A stretch of 64,000 nt of DNA from positions 1 to 64,000 of the forward strand of contig NZ_BCWQ01000003.1 of the NCBI RefSeq assembly GCF_001592285.1. Direction: 5' to 3'. The notes under the pieces are model-generated. The model was not told the origin of the DNA, made no database searches, and saw only the letters and a program-made list of their open reading frames with translations. Source of the DNA: Hydrogenophaga pseudoflava NBRC 102511 (lineage in GTDB: Bacteria; Pseudomonadota; Gammaproteobacteria; Burkholderiales; Burkholderiaceae_C). Below, piece after piece: positions 34,993-44,684 of this stretch (position 1 is the first letter of the stretch; the number at the start of each line of letters is the position of its first letter). The translations under genes and the position numbers were made by a program.

Positions 34993-37584
34993 TCAGGGTG
35001 CGGGCTGCCAGCGCGGAATCACCAGCAAGGGCTTGTCGGTGTGGGCCAGCGGCAGGGTGTGGGGCGTCTGGTCGGGCGCCACGAAGTAGGTGATCTGGTA
35101 GCTGTAGAAGCGGCGACTGAGGTCGCCAACCTCGACCGTCCAGCTCAGCGTCGCGCGCTCGCTGAAGGCCACCGCGTGGCTGGCGTCGATGCCGTGCACC
35201 TCGTCCTGGTAGCGCAGGTCCACCGTCACCAGCGGTGTCTGGGCGAAATCGATCAGCGCGCCGACCAGCTGCACCGTGAGCGAGCCCGGCCGGGGCGGCT
35301 GGTAGGGCGGCAGCACGAGCACCGGGTCCTCTTCCTCGAAGGGCGGCAGCACCACCGGGTCGCCGGTGGCCGGGAAGTGCGTCACCTGCACGCGGTAGCG
35401 CACCGGTGTGCCGGCGGGCACGTCCACGTTCCACACCACCGGCTGCTTGGCCCGGAACACGAAGGTCTCCTGCCGGCCGGTGGGCAGGTGGGTCAGGCCG
35501 ACCTCGGTCAGCGGCGCGGCGGCCAGATCGAGCCGGTCGGGAATGATCTGGATCTGGTGGCGCGGCGGCGCCTGGACCACGATGGGCAGGGTCTCCTCGC
35601 CCGTGTGGCTCTGCCACGGTCCCTGCTGGAAGCGGCCGTCCTTGAAGCTGGCGTGCACGCGGTACTCGAAGCCCCGGCGGTTCTGGTCGCGCAGCGCCAC
35701 TTCCCAGGTGCGGAACTCCTGGCTGGTCTTGAGCACCAGGCTTTCCTCGCGCCGCAGGCCATTGGGGGCGTCCTCGTAGCGCAGGTCGACGATCACCTGG
35801 GCCACACCGTCCCAACCGTCGCCGGCGGGCAGCAGGCGCACGCGCAGCAGGCCGCGGGCCGGCTGGTTGACGATGAGCTGGTGGCCGGAGAGTTCCTGCC
35901 AGTCGGGGTCTTCCACCACCTCGCCGCTGAGCATCCGAAAGCGCTGGCGGTAGAGCACCGGGCGCGCGCGCGGTTCAAAAATCTGCCGGTCGTACACACC
36001 GCTTGTGCTGGTCTTGTCCAGCAGCACGGTCTGTTCCTGGCGCGGCACACCGGCGGCCGGGTCTTCGTAGGCCAGCAGCACCTGCACCTGCCGCACCTGG
36101 TTCTCGAAGTCGATGTCGCCCGCGCGCACCTCGACGAACACCCGGCCGGCGGCCGGCACGGAAATGTTGAGGTCGTTGCGGCTGGCGGCTTCCCAGCGGG
36201 TGAACGAGCCGAACGCCCGGCCGGCGAACTTGAAGCGGTAGCGGTATTCGTAGCCACGCTCGTCGCCGATCAGCTTGGGCTCCCACTTCTGCGGCTGGTT
36301 GCCGGTGAAGGTGAAGGTCTTGAGCTTTTCCTGGCGGTCGCCGTTGGCGTCGCGGCCGGCGTAGCGCAGCTCGACCTCGACCGCCTCCAGCCCCGCGGGA
36401 TCAAAAGGCGCGAACACGCGGGCCGTGAGGTTGAGCGACTGGAACACCGGATCGTCCAGCACCACCACGCGCACGAAGTTCGCGATCTGCGCCGCCGACA
36501 TGCCGCGGAAGAAGGTCTGCAGCGTGCCCTGCGGGTGGATGGGCCAGGACACCACGCTGTTCTGCTCCAGGCTCAGTTCCAGCTTCACGTGCATGCTGTC
36601 CTGCTGCTTGCGCAGGTACTTCTTGGTCCGGTCGCGGCGGCCCGAGAGCGCCTCGTCGGGCACGTCGCCCGAGCCCGAGGGCCGGTGCGCCTCGGCCGGG
36701 TCGTCGGTGAAGAAGTTCGACTCCACCAGCTGCTGCATCACCTCCAGCGCGTAGCGCCGCAGCTCGGCGATCACCGCGTCGTCGAGCGAGCCGCTGCCGG
36801 TGTCGATCTGCACCGTGATCAGGCCGGCCACCTCGGCCGAGGCGGTGTCGATGTCGCTGTGCTGGAAGTCGTAGGTGGTGCAGTGGTCGACACCGGCGCC
36901 GTCCATGATCTTGCGCACCTGCTCGTACATGCGCTGCGAGTCGGCCTTCACATGGATGCGCACCGGCGGCAGGCGGGCCCAGAAGCTCAGGTCGTAGCGC
37001 ACCTGGATCGGCGTCAGGTCGGAGGCCCCGGCGGCCCCACCGCCGCCGGTGAGGGTGCGCTCCATGAAGGTGGCGCCCTCGCTGGTGAGGTCCATGCTGA
37101 ACACCGAGACGTTGTCGGCCAGCAGGGACGGCGCGCCGCTGGCCACGCGCTTGCTCACCAGCACGCTGGTCTGCGGCGCGTCCATGGCCACCGTGCCGCC
37201 GGTGTAGGTGGGGGTGCCGAAGTCCACCGGCGGTGGTGCGGTCATGCCCTGCACCGAAGCCTTCTCCTCGGCACTGCCGGCCTGGCGGCGCGCGAACTCG
37301 GTGTCCACCCAGGCCTGCAGGTTGGCGCGCACTGCCTCGCGCTGCGCGTCGTCCAGCTCGAACACCACGTCGACGTTGAGGTAGCCGCCGCCGCGCGGCA
37401 GCGTGGGGTTGCGCGCCAGCTCCTCGTCGGACAGCGCGTACTTGACCAGCAGGAACACCGGCTGGCCGTCGGCGTCCAGGCGCACCCGGGGCTGGTCTGC
37501 CACGGGGTAGAAGCGGTGCCAGAGCGTGTCGTCGGCGTAGACGGTGACGCCGTCGACGGTTCGGAAGGCGGGGACTTTCAGCAT
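34993..37584 (-). CDS. Large beta-repeat paralogue (operon gene 3, 863 aa)
   Basis: Starts at ATG 37584 (MLKVPAFRTVDGVTVY). Closely related to the 896-aa gene downstream throughout: RGGGYLNVDVVF, GASDLTPIQVRYDLSFWARLPPVR, HPQGTLQTFFRGMSAAQI. The same beta modules follow (VLLAYEDPAAGV, VDLRYEDAPNGL, VDLRYQDEVHGI). An acidic Ser/Gly/Pro-rich loop lies around residues 300-320. No signal peptide or membrane segment. The pair probably arose by tandem duplication and has diverged, so each likely has a distinct place in the assembly. Confidence 0.85.
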   Translation of the reverse strand: MLKVPAFRTVDGVTVYADDTLWHRFYPVADQPRVRLDADGQPVFLLVKYALSDEELARNPTLPRGGGYLNVDVVFELDDAQREAVRANLQAWVDTEFARRQAGSAEEKASVQGMTAPPPVDFGTPTYTGGTVAMDAPQTSVLVSKRVASGAPSLLADNVSVFSMDLTSEGATFMERTLTGGGGAAGASDLTPIQVRYDLSFWARLPPVRIHVKADSQRMYEQVRKIMDGAGVDHCTTYDFQHSDIDTASAEVAGLITVQIDTGSGSLDDAVIAELRRYALEVMQQLVESNFFTDDPAEAHRPSGSGDVPDEALSGRRDRTKKYLRKQQDSMHVKLELSLEQNSVVSWPIHPQGTLQTFFRGMSAAQIANFVRVVVLDDPVFQSLNLTARVFAPFDPAGLEAVEVELRYAGRDANGDRQEKLKTFTFTGNQPQKWEPKLIGDERGYEYRYRFKFAGRAFGSFTRWEAASRNDLNISVPAAGRVFVEVRAGDIDFENQVRQVQVLLAYEDPAAGVPRQEQTVLLDKTSTSGVYDRQIFEPRARPVLYRQRFRMLSGEVVEDPDWQELSGHQLIVNQPARGLLRVRLLPAGDGWDGVAQVIVDLRYEDAPNGLRREESLVLKTSQEFRTWEVALRDQNRRGFEYRVHASFKDGRFQQGPWQSHTGEETLPIVVQAPPRHQIQIIPDRLDLAAAPLTEVGLTHLPTGRQETFVFRAKQPVVWNVDVPAGTPVRYRVQVTHFPATGDPVVLPPFEEEDPVLVLPPYQPPRPGSLTVQLVGALIDFAQTPLVTVDLRYQDEVHGIDASHAVAFSERATLSWTVEVGDLSRRFYSYQITYFVAPDQTPHTLPLAHTDKPLLVIPRWQPAP

Positions 37585-37633
37585 GGGGTCACCTCTGTGG
37601 AGGGTGGGCGCACCGGGGCGGTGGGGCGCGGGT

Positions 37634-39436
37634 TCATGTCGGCACCTGCTCGACGAGCAGTTCGGGGGTCTGGTCCACGCGCCAGGGGCCGACGCGCAGC
37701 GGGCGGGTGGCGCCAGTGGCCGGGTCGCGGCCGACCCAGTGCAGGCGCCAGGCGTAGGAACGGGGCTGCAGCAGGCTGCGGCGCCAGTAGGACCAGCGGC
37801 GTGCCTGCCCCGCCTCCAGCGTCAGCAGGGTGCCGCTGGCGCCGTCGGCGGGCACGGTGTCGCTGGCCAGCAGCTCCACCGCCACCAGCGCCGTCGCCCC
37901 GGCCAGCGGTTCGGCCAGGCGCAGGTCGACCGTTTCTGGCGCCGTGGGCTCCAGCGCCCAGCCGTTCAGGCGCAGACCCTCTGTCGGCAAGGGGCCGGAC
38001 CAGAAAAGCTGCTCCGCCCCGTCGCCCGCGCGGGCCATGGCCTGGGCCGTCACCGGGGTCAGGCGCTCGTCGCCGGTCAGGCACACCCAGGCGTCCGGGG
38101 TCTGCGGGTTCAGTTCGATGGATCGGGTCGGGCCGCTGGCGGGAGTCACCACCAGCCGCACCGCCACGGCGTGGGCCCAGAGCGAGGGGTCGGCCGCCAC
38201 CGGCACCGGGCGCACGCCGGCCTCCGCCTCGCCGATCACCAGTTGCAGGCCCTGCACCGGCACGAAGTCCGGCGACGACAGCGTCAGCGGCAGCTGCCCT
38301 TCCCGGGCCACCACCGCCAGCGTGCGGTGCGACAGTTCCAGGCCGGCACCGAAGGCGGGGCCGACCACCGACAGGGCGTGCAGCCCGGTGCGGGCATCGA
38401 AGCGGAAGGTGTGGTGCACCCAGGCCCCGCTGGGACCGCGGTAGCGCAGCTCCACGTCCAGCTGGGCCAGGCCGCGGGGGTGCAGGGGCAGGGCGCAGAG
38501 CACGTGCACCGTGACCCGCTGCATGGGGCGGAACGGCGTGACCACCGGAAAGGCCAGGGCGTGCCCGGCCCATTGGCGGTGGGCCTCGCTCACCGACCAG
38601 CCCAGGCGCCGCTCGACGGTGTCGGGCAGGGGCAGGTCCAGGCGCCACGAGAGGCCGTCGACCGCGTCGGTCAGCGGCACCCCGGGGTGCCACTCGAAGC
38701 CCTCGCCCACGCGGCGGAACAGGCTCTGGCGCGCGCTGCGCGCGGCCTGCAGCGCCAGTGCTTCGGTGTCGGCCGGTACCGCGTCGTCCAGCAGCGGCTG
38801 CCAGCGCAGCAGGCCCGCTGGCAGGCTCAGGAAGGCGCGGTCGAGGTCCCGGGCGCTGGCCGGCGCATCGGCGGGCAGCAGGGCCTGCAGCTGGTCGTGC
38901 AGGGTGGTGCCGGTGGTCGTCACCACCCAGGGCAGGCCGGGCCGCAGCCCCGGCACGCGCAGCCGCAGCTCCAGCTCCACCGGTTCCGGCCCGCCGGCCT
39001 CGGCCTCGCGCACCAGTGCCGTGACGATGCGGGTGTCGTCCGGGCCCAGGTGATGGGTGAGCGAGAGGGCATCGGCCGAGCCCACGGCCACGGGCTGCCA
39101 CTGACCGGACGCCTGCACCAGGTCGCCCGACACGCCGCGCAGCACCAGGCGGGCCTCGGCCTGCGCCACCGGCGCGGGCTCCAGCGCATGGCCGGCCAGC
39201 GACGGCTCGCGGGCCAGGGCATCGAGGTGGGTGTGGTCCAGCGCCAGGAAGGCCTGCAGCAGGCCGCCGTCCTGCGCCGCGCCGTCGTCGGCGGTGCGCC
39301 GCAGCAGCGTGAAGCGCGGCAAGCCGTCGGCGTCCAGCGCCAGGGCCACGCGGTCCGGCAGGACATACAGCCGGTGCGCGTCCCGGTGGTCGGGGAACAC
39401 GTCCGGGAAGTCGGGCAGCGGCCGGGTGAGCATCAT
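37634..39436 (-). CDS. Beta-rich paralogue with shared N-terminal motif (operon gene 2, 600 aa)
   Basis: Starts at ATG 39436 two bases after the stop of the first operon gene, with GCAGGAGTGACC upstream, so coupling is likely. The N-terminus (DVFPDHRDAHRLYVLPDR then LDADGLPRFTLL) matches the common domain of the other large proteins, but the central conserved block is not evident and the protein is shorter. The rest is beta-rich with Trp-containing strands (ALAFPVVTPF, VELRYRGPSGAWVHHTF, RRWSYWRRSLLQPRSYAWRLHWVG). It ends in a strand-rich module like those of its neighbours. No signal peptide or membrane segment. Confidence 0.82.
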   Translation of the reverse strand: MMLTRPLPDFPDVFPDHRDAHRLYVLPDRVALALDADGLPRFTLLRRTADDGAAQDGGLLQAFLALDHTHLDALAREPSLAGHALEPAPVAQAEARLVLRGVSGDLVQASGQWQPVAVGSADALSLTHHLGPDDTRIVTALVREAEAGGPEPVELELRLRVPGLRPGLPWVVTTTGTTLHDQLQALLPADAPASARDLDRAFLSLPAGLLRWQPLLDDAVPADTEALALQAARSARQSLFRRVGEGFEWHPGVPLTDAVDGLSWRLDLPLPDTVERRLGWSVSEAHRQWAGHALAFPVVTPFRPMQRVTVHVLCALPLHPRGLAQLDVELRYRGPSGAWVHHTFRFDARTGLHALSVVGPAFGAGLELSHRTLAVVAREGQLPLTLSSPDFVPVQGLQLVIGEAEAGVRPVPVAADPSLWAHAVAVRLVVTPASGPTRSIELNPQTPDAWVCLTGDERLTPVTAQAMARAGDGAEQLFWSGPLPTEGLRLNGWALEPTAPETVDLRLAEPLAGATALVAVELLASDTVPADGASGTLLTLEAGQARRWSYWRRSLLQPRSYAWRLHWVGRDPATGATRPLRVGPWRVDQTPELLVEQVPT

Positions 39437-39438
39437 GG

Positions 39439-41973
39439 TCACTCCTGCGGCAACGTCACCTGCAGATGGCCGACCCCGGCCAGTCCGTCGTGCACGCGTT
39501 CGCCACCCCGCGCATCCACCGCCACCAGCCGGTAGCGGTAACCAGGCTCCAGGCCCAGGATGCGCGCCACCACCGGCTTGCGCAGGCTCACCGTCTGCAC
39601 CAGCGTGCCGGCGTCGAGCGTCACCACCGGACCGTCGTCGAACTCGACCCGCAGCGACGTCAGCGCACCGGGACCGAAGAACAGCGGGCTGGCCGACACC
39701 TGCACCTCGAACGTGGCCTCGGTGAAGGCCTCGGTGACGGTGAGCTGGCCCATGAGCCGGGCGAGGTCGGGCTGGATGTCCAGGTCCAGCGCCGGGCTGA
39801 CCGACAGCAGCGGGAAGGCCGCGGGCTCGACGGCCAGGCGCAGGTCCAGGGTCTGGCCCGGCGCCACCGCAGCGGCCGGTGGCAGCTCCAGGGGGCGCAC
39901 GGTCACGGTCTGCGCGACACCGGTGGCCGGGTCGGTCCACACGCCCAGCTCCTGCGGGTGGACCCCGTTGACGCGCACCGGGCTCTCGATGCGGTTGCGC
40001 AGGGTCACGACGTGGTGGCCGGGCACGCCGTCGGGGTCGGGGCGCAGCAGCTGGGGATCGAACACGCTGCCGGTGTTGTCCTTGAGCGAGACCACCAGCG
40101 GGATGTCGACCTGCGTGCCGTCGCTGATGGTGGCCGTCACCCAGCCCTGCATGCCGATGCCCGCCGGCGACTGGAAGGCGGCCGCCAGACGCACGAACTG
40201 CGCCTCGTCCAGCGACAGCTCGTCGGTGATGCCCTCGTCGAAGCGGATCACCGCGTCGGGCCGCTCCTGCAGCGCCGGGGGCGCGCCGTCGGCGGTCGGC
40301 ACGCCCAGGGTGAGCCGGGCCGACCGGGGGGTGAGCGCGGTCAGGCGCGCCGCGGGACCAAAGCGCTGGCGCGCCAGCAGAAGGAAGGCCTGGCCGAGGT
40401 GGGGCCGCGCCTGGAACGCCAGGCGCACCCGGTAGGACAGCGCCTCGCTCTCGGTGGCCACGTCGGTGATGGCGAACACCAGCGAGGGCAGGAAGGGGCT
40501 GGCGTCGCTGCGCGCGAGCCGGAACTCCTGCGGCTCGTAGTAGACCTGGTCGCGCACCAGCGAATCCTGGAAGAAGGTCACGCTCTGGCCCTCGGCCACC
40601 AGGTCGTGCTTGAACAGCACATGGGCCTGCGAGGGGTCGCGCGGCGCATCGAGCATGTAGCCGTCGGCCTGGGGGTCGAAGGTGCAGGCCAGCGACTGCG
40701 TGCACTCGACCTCGCGCCGCACCAGCACCGGCCGGCCCTTCTTGTCGATGGCCACGCGCCGCGGCAGGGTGCGCAGCACGCGCGCCGTCTCTTCCCGGGA
40801 CAGCGCCTCGTCCAGATCGGGGTTGTGGTGCGGGCGCCGTACGCCCCGCGCGAGTGCCAGCGTGGCGGCACTGGCGCGGTCGGCCCGCAGGCTGGCGATC
40901 GCGGGCATCCGCGGCCCCGCCGCCGCCACCACCGCCAGCGGCTGGGTGCGCAGCGTGCTCAGCACCGCGGGGCTGATGCGCACCATGTCGATGTCCGGCC
41001 GCAGCGGGGCCACCGCCGGCCGGTCGTGCAGCCACCACTGCTGCCAGGTGCGCTGGCCGATCGTGGCCTTGCACACCACCTCCAGCCGGGCGCGGTGCAC
41101 CGGCGAGGTGATGATCTGGTGGATGCGGTCGTAGTCCTCCTGGGCGTGGAAGGGCAGCGTGCAGCGGTGCACGCTGCCGCCCAGCGGGTTCAGCGGGCCG
41201 AGCGGCTCCCAGATCAGCGGCTGCGCCGGCGCGGCGGCCACCGAGCGGGCCATGACGTAGTTGCTCAGGCGATCGGTGCGGCCATCGGCGTCGGTGTAGT
41301 CGTCCAGCACGTCCACCACCAGCGTCTGGCCGCTGCGGCGGGCGGTGAGGGTGGTGACCTTGAAGCCGAAGGCGTAGACACCGGTCAGCGCGTCGCCCGA
41401 GGGCATGGCCGTGGTCTCGCCCCAGTCGCAGTCGCTCGGGTGGCACTTGCCGAAGCCGTGCATGAACCAGCCGCCGTCGGCCCGCCGCCCGATCAGCAGG
41501 CGGGTCATGCCCCGCGTGGCCGCATCGGTGTTTTCCCACTGGCCCTCCCAGGTCAGCGTCGCCGGGTCGGCCGCCGCCACCACCGGCATTTCGTACCCCA
41601 GCCGCAGCGTGGCGGTGTGCTCAAGCGTGCGCATGGCGAAGCGCGCATCGACGGCGTGCACCGCCAGCAGCTCGATGTTCAGCCAGCCCAGCGGACCGAG
41701 CGGGTCGTCGTCGGCCGTGCGCAGGCGCAACCGGGAGGTGTGGCGCCCGCCCACCGTGTTCCATTCGTAGCGCGGCAGCTGGTACCGGGCGCTGGCATCG
41801 TCCGATGCCTCGTAGAGCACCTGGGGTTGGAGGGAGCCGTCCGGGCTCACCGGCACCGGGGCCTGTGCAGCCGCTGTCGTCACCGGATGCACCTTGGGCG
41901 TGAGCAGCAGCGTCTTGAGCTCGAAAGCTTGCAGCTGGTTGCTCATCAACAGAACCTGCTCGTCGCTTGCCAT
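39439..41973 (-). CDS. First gene of the large operon: 844-aa beta-rich protein
   Basis: Starts at ATG 41973 with GCAGGAGCGG upstream. It lacks the FY-x2-P domain of the other large proteins. A segment at about residues 165-245 contains WFMHGFGKCHPSDCDWGE followed by GVYAFGFKVTTLTA, a Cys-containing beta module whose CHPSDCDWG pattern I have seen in uncharacterised bacterial proteins, where it may bind a ligand. The central part is mixed. The C-terminal 300 residues look like two or more beta-sandwich domains (VRVNGVHPQELGVWT, TFEVQVSASPLFFG). No signal peptide or membrane segment. It may be a base or cap component of an assembly; this is speculation. Confidence 0.82.
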   Translation of the reverse strand: MASDEQVLLMSNQLQAFELKTLLLTPKVHPVTTAAAQAPVPVSPDGSLQPQVLYEASDDASARYQLPRYEWNTVGGRHTSRLRLRTADDDPLGPLGWLNIELLAVHAVDARFAMRTLEHTATLRLGYEMPVVAAADPATLTWEGQWENTDAATRGMTRLLIGRRADGGWFMHGFGKCHPSDCDWGETTAMPSGDALTGVYAFGFKVTTLTARRSGQTLVVDVLDDYTDADGRTDRLSNYVMARSVAAAPAQPLIWEPLGPLNPLGGSVHRCTLPFHAQEDYDRIHQIITSPVHRARLEVVCKATIGQRTWQQWWLHDRPAVAPLRPDIDMVRISPAVLSTLRTQPLAVVAAAGPRMPAIASLRADRASAATLALARGVRRPHHNPDLDEALSREETARVLRTLPRRVAIDKKGRPVLVRREVECTQSLACTFDPQADGYMLDAPRDPSQAHVLFKHDLVAEGQSVTFFQDSLVRDQVYYEPQEFRLARSDASPFLPSLVFAITDVATESEALSYRVRLAFQARPHLGQAFLLLARQRFGPAARLTALTPRSARLTLGVPTADGAPPALQERPDAVIRFDEGITDELSLDEAQFVRLAAAFQSPAGIGMQGWVTATISDGTQVDIPLVVSLKDNTGSVFDPQLLRPDPDGVPGHHVVTLRNRIESPVRVNGVHPQELGVWTDPATGVAQTVTVRPLELPPAAAVAPGQTLDLRLAVEPAAFPLLSVSPALDLDIQPDLARLMGQLTVTEAFTEATFEVQVSASPLFFGPGALTSLRVEFDDGPVVTLDAGTLVQTVSLRKPVVARILGLEPGYRYRLVAVDARGGERVHDGLAGVGHLQVTLPQE

Positions 41974-42250
41974 GTCCGCTCCTGCAAGAGGTGCCCCCGG
42001 TGGCCCTGACCCGGTGGACGGACCAGCGCGGCGGGGGGAGGGGACCCAATGTAGGAGTGCAGAACGGCGGTGACATCCTTCCGACTAGGGACCGGCGGCC
42101 GCAAGGATCACCCGTTTTGAGGACAAGTCCGCGCCCGTATAACCGATCCGCCGCCGCACCGCCGGGCGGCAGGAACAAAGGCGTTCCGGTTCCCGTTTTC
42201 CCCGCGGGCGCCAGCGCTGTTTGCTGCACCGCGTCATGATTTCTTCATGT

Positions 42251-42267
42251 GCCCGCACGGTGCGGGC
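42251..42267. promoter_or_regulatory. Perfect 8-bp dyad in the divergent region before the operon
   Basis: GCCCGCAC-G-GTGCGGGC is a perfect inverted repeat in the 321-bp region 41974-42294 between the large operon and the divergent nitroreductase gene. It lacks a T run, so it is more likely a regulatory dyad than a terminator. No strong sigma-70 promoter is visible for the operon; a TTATAC at about 42136-42141 on the minus strand is the best -10 candidate and has no good -35. Confidence 0.35.
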
Positions 42268-42294
42268 GCCCCACCTCCCCGGAGCACCCGTTTC

Positions 42295-42960
42295 ATGAGC
42301 GACCTGTCGCAACCCACCCACGCCCCCGTCCTGCTGGACAAACTGCAATGGCGCTACGCCACCAAGAAGATGGACCCGTCCCGCGCCGTGCCGCAGGACA
42401 AGGTCGAGCGCATCGTCGAGGCCGCGCGCCTGGCGCCCACCTCCAGCGGCCTGCAGCCGTTTGAAATCATCGTCGTCACCAGCAAAACGGTGCGCGAACA
42501 GATCCAGCCCATCGCCTGGAACCAGGCCCAGATCACCGACGGTTCGCACCTGCTGGTGTTCGCCGCCTGGGACACCTACACGGCCGAGCGCATCAACCAC
42601 ATGTTCGACCTGGTGAACACCGAGCGCGGTTTCACCAATGAGGGCTGGGAGAACTACCGCCAGATGCTGCTGAACAGCTACCCGCAGCGCGACGCGCAGG
42701 TGAACTTCGAGCACGCCGCCCGCCAGGCCTACATCGGCCTGGGCGCCGCTCTGATCGCCGCCGCGTTTGAAGAAGTGGACGCCACGCCGATGGAAGGCTT
42801 CGACCCCGCCAAGCTGGACGAGATCCTCAAGCTGCGCGAGCGCGGCCTGCGCAGCGTGGCCATCGTGCCGCTGGGCTACCGCGCCACCGACGGCGACTGG
42901 CTGGTGAACCTGAAGAAGGTGCGCCGCCCGCTGGAACAGTTCGTCACCGAAGTGAAGTGA
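42295..42960 (+). CDS. Nitroreductase-family NAD(P)H-dependent oxidoreductase
   Basis: A 221-aa FMN-binding protein. Family features are KLQWRYATKKMDPSRAVP at the start, VEAARLAPTSSGLQPFEI (the FMN-binding loop), HAARQAYIGLGAALIAA and the C-terminal VPLGYRATDGDWL. Such enzymes reduce nitroaromatics, quinones or related compounds with NAD(P)H. I start it at ATG 42295; an ATG 48 bases earlier lies in a GC-rich leader. It is convergent with the chemotaxis receptor gene and divergent from the large operon. Confidence 0.88.
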   Translation: MSDLSQPTHAPVLLDKLQWRYATKKMDPSRAVPQDKVERIVEAARLAPTSSGLQPFEIIVVTSKTVREQIQPIAWNQAQITDGSHLLVFAAWDTYTAERINHMFDLVNTERGFTNEGWENYRQMLLNSYPQRDAQVNFEHAARQAYIGLGAALIAAAFEEVDATPMEGFDPAKLDEILKLRERGLRSVAIVPLGYRATDGDWLVNLKKVRRPLEQFVTEVK

Positions 42961-42982
42961 TCCGCCCGGGCGGCGGCGGGCC

Positions 42983-44548
42983 TCAGGCGGCCTGCAGCGC
43001 CCGGCGGTCGATCTGGAACGCCGCCACCGAGGCCACCAGCTCGCGGGCCTGGTCGTCCAGGCTCTGCGAGGCCGCGGCGGTCTCTTCCACCAGGGCCGCG
43101 TTCTGCTGCGTGGCCTGGTCCAGCTGGGTGATGGCCTCGCCCATCTGGGTCACGCCGGTGCTCTGCTCCTGCATGGCAGAGGCAATGTCCACCACCAGCT
43201 GGTTCACCCGCCGGATGGATGCCACCACCCCGGTCATCGCCGCGCCGGCCTGATCGGCCAGTGCGGCGCCCGTGCCGACCTGGTCCACGCTGGCCTCGAT
43301 CAGCTGCTTGATCTGCCGCGCCGCGTCGGCCGAACGGCCGGCCAGCGCCCGCACCTCCGAGGCCACCACGGCAAAGCCGCGCCCCTGTTCGCCGGCCCGC
43401 GCCGCCTCCACCGCCGCGTTGAGCGCGAGGATGTTGGTCTGGAAAGCGATGCCGTCGATCACGCCGATGATCTCGGCGATGCGCCGCGAGGCGTCCTCGA
43501 TGCTGCGCATGGTGCGCACCACCGAGGCCACGGTCTCGCCGCCGGCCTCGGCCGCCTGCGAGGCGTCGGTGGACAGCGTGCGGGCCGCCTGCGCGCTGTC
43601 GGCGTTCAGGGCGATGGCGCTGCTGAGCTGCTCCATCGACGCGGCCGACTGTTCCAGCGCGCTGGCCTGCGCCTCGGTGCGGGCGCTCAGGTCCTTGTTG
43701 GCGCTGGCGATCTGCGCCGAGGCCGAACCCACATGGTCCACCCCGCGGTGCACCTGGCCCACCAGGCTGCGCAACCCGTCCTGCATCACCCCCAGCGACT
43801 GCAGCAGCTCGGCCACCTCGTCGCGGCCCTGCACCGGCACGTCCTTGGTGAGGTCACCGGACGCAATGCGACCGGCCACCGCCACGCCTTCGCGCAGCGG
43901 CCGCACGATGCTGCGGGCCAGCACCACCGAGGCCAGCAGGCCCAGCACCAGCGCCGCCGCCCCCAGGCCGATCTGCAGCAGCTGGGCACCGCCGATGGAG
44001 CGCCCCACGGCCTGGCCATGTTCCTGCGCCAGGCGGTCCTGCAGTGCGCGCAGGGTGTCGATGGGTTGCTGCAGGCGCGCCAGCGCCGGCAGGGTCTCGC
44101 TGCGCAGCAGCTGCTGGGCCTCCTCAATGCGGCCTTCCTTCGCCAGCGGACCGACCTTGACGAACGAGGCCACATAGGCGGCGCGGGAGCTGCGCAGCTC
44201 GGCCAGCGCGGCCTTGCCTTCGGGCCGTTCCACCAGCCGGTCCAGCGTGAGCAGGGCCTCGTCAATGGCCTTGCGGTTGGCGTCGATGCGCGCCTGCACC
44301 ACGGGTATCTGCGAGGGCTCCACCAGCAGCAGCTCGGCTGTGTTCAGGCCGTTGGCCCGCGTGGCCGTGTCGATCACCGACACCGCCGCCACCTTCACCA
44401 TTTCGCGCTCGATCAGCTGGCTGTTTTCCTGCCCGATCAGCCGCAACGACAGCAGCGACGAGGCCACCAGCCCCGCAATGAGCAACAACATCAAACCGAA
44501 ACCGGCCGCCAGCCGCGCACCGATCCGGAACCTGGACACACCCCACAT
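42983..44548 (-). CDS. Methyl-accepting chemotaxis protein
   Basis: A 521-aa chemoreceptor. It starts at ATG 44548 ([13 protein letters not shown]) after CAGGAGTTCAGC. Layout: a first membrane helix ([21 protein letters not shown]), a periplasmic four-helix-type sensor, a second helix ([22 protein letters not shown]), a HAMP segment, then the signalling domain with the hairpin tip [25 protein letters not shown] shortened here to its core [19 protein letters not shown]. It signals to CheA/CheW. The ligand is unknown; a MCP of this type often senses organic acids or aromatics. Confidence 0.93.
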   Translation of the reverse strand: MWGVSRFRIGARLAAGFGLMLLLIAGLVASSLLSLRLIGQENSQLIEREMVKVAAVSVIDTATRANGLNTAELLLVEPSQIPVVQARIDANRKAIDEALLTLDRLVERPEGKAALAELRSSRAAYVASFVKVGPLAKEGRIEEAQQLLRSETLPALARLQQPIDTLRALQDRLAQEHGQAVGRSIGGAQLLQIGLGAAALVLGLLASVVLARSIVRPLREGVAVAGRIASGDLTKDVPVQGRDEVAELLQSLGVMQDGLRSLVGQVHRGVDHVGSASAQIASANKDLSARTEAQASALEQSAASMEQLSSAIALNADSAQAARTLSTDASQAAEAGGETVASVVRTMRSIEDASRRIAEIIGVIDGIAFQTNILALNAAVEAARAGEQGRGFAVVASEVRALAGRSADAARQIKQLIEASVDQVGTGAALADQAGAAMTGVVASIRRVNQLVVDIASAMQEQSTGVTQMGEAITQLDQATQQNAALVEETAAASQSLDDQARELVASVAAFQIDRRALQAA

Positions 44549-44684
44549 GCTGAACTCCTGGCGCGCGCACACCGCGGCCTGATGCGGAGTTCTTCGGCGC
44601 GGGGCGGGCGGGCTGAATAGTCCTGAAGAACTATGGCGGGCCTAAGATCCGGGACACCTCGCCACCCACCGCCGCCGACACGCC

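Noticed and set aside
29903-35815. A 1970-codon frame that would fuse two large operon genes
   Set aside because: Upstream of ATG 32248 the frame is the shadow of the 896- and 863-aa genes, which read properly in their own frames.
32314-38514. A 2066-codon open frame on the plus strand across the large operon
   Set aside because: It is antisense to three clear genes, very rich in His, Val, Gly, Ala and Arg, and is an effect of high GC codon bias.
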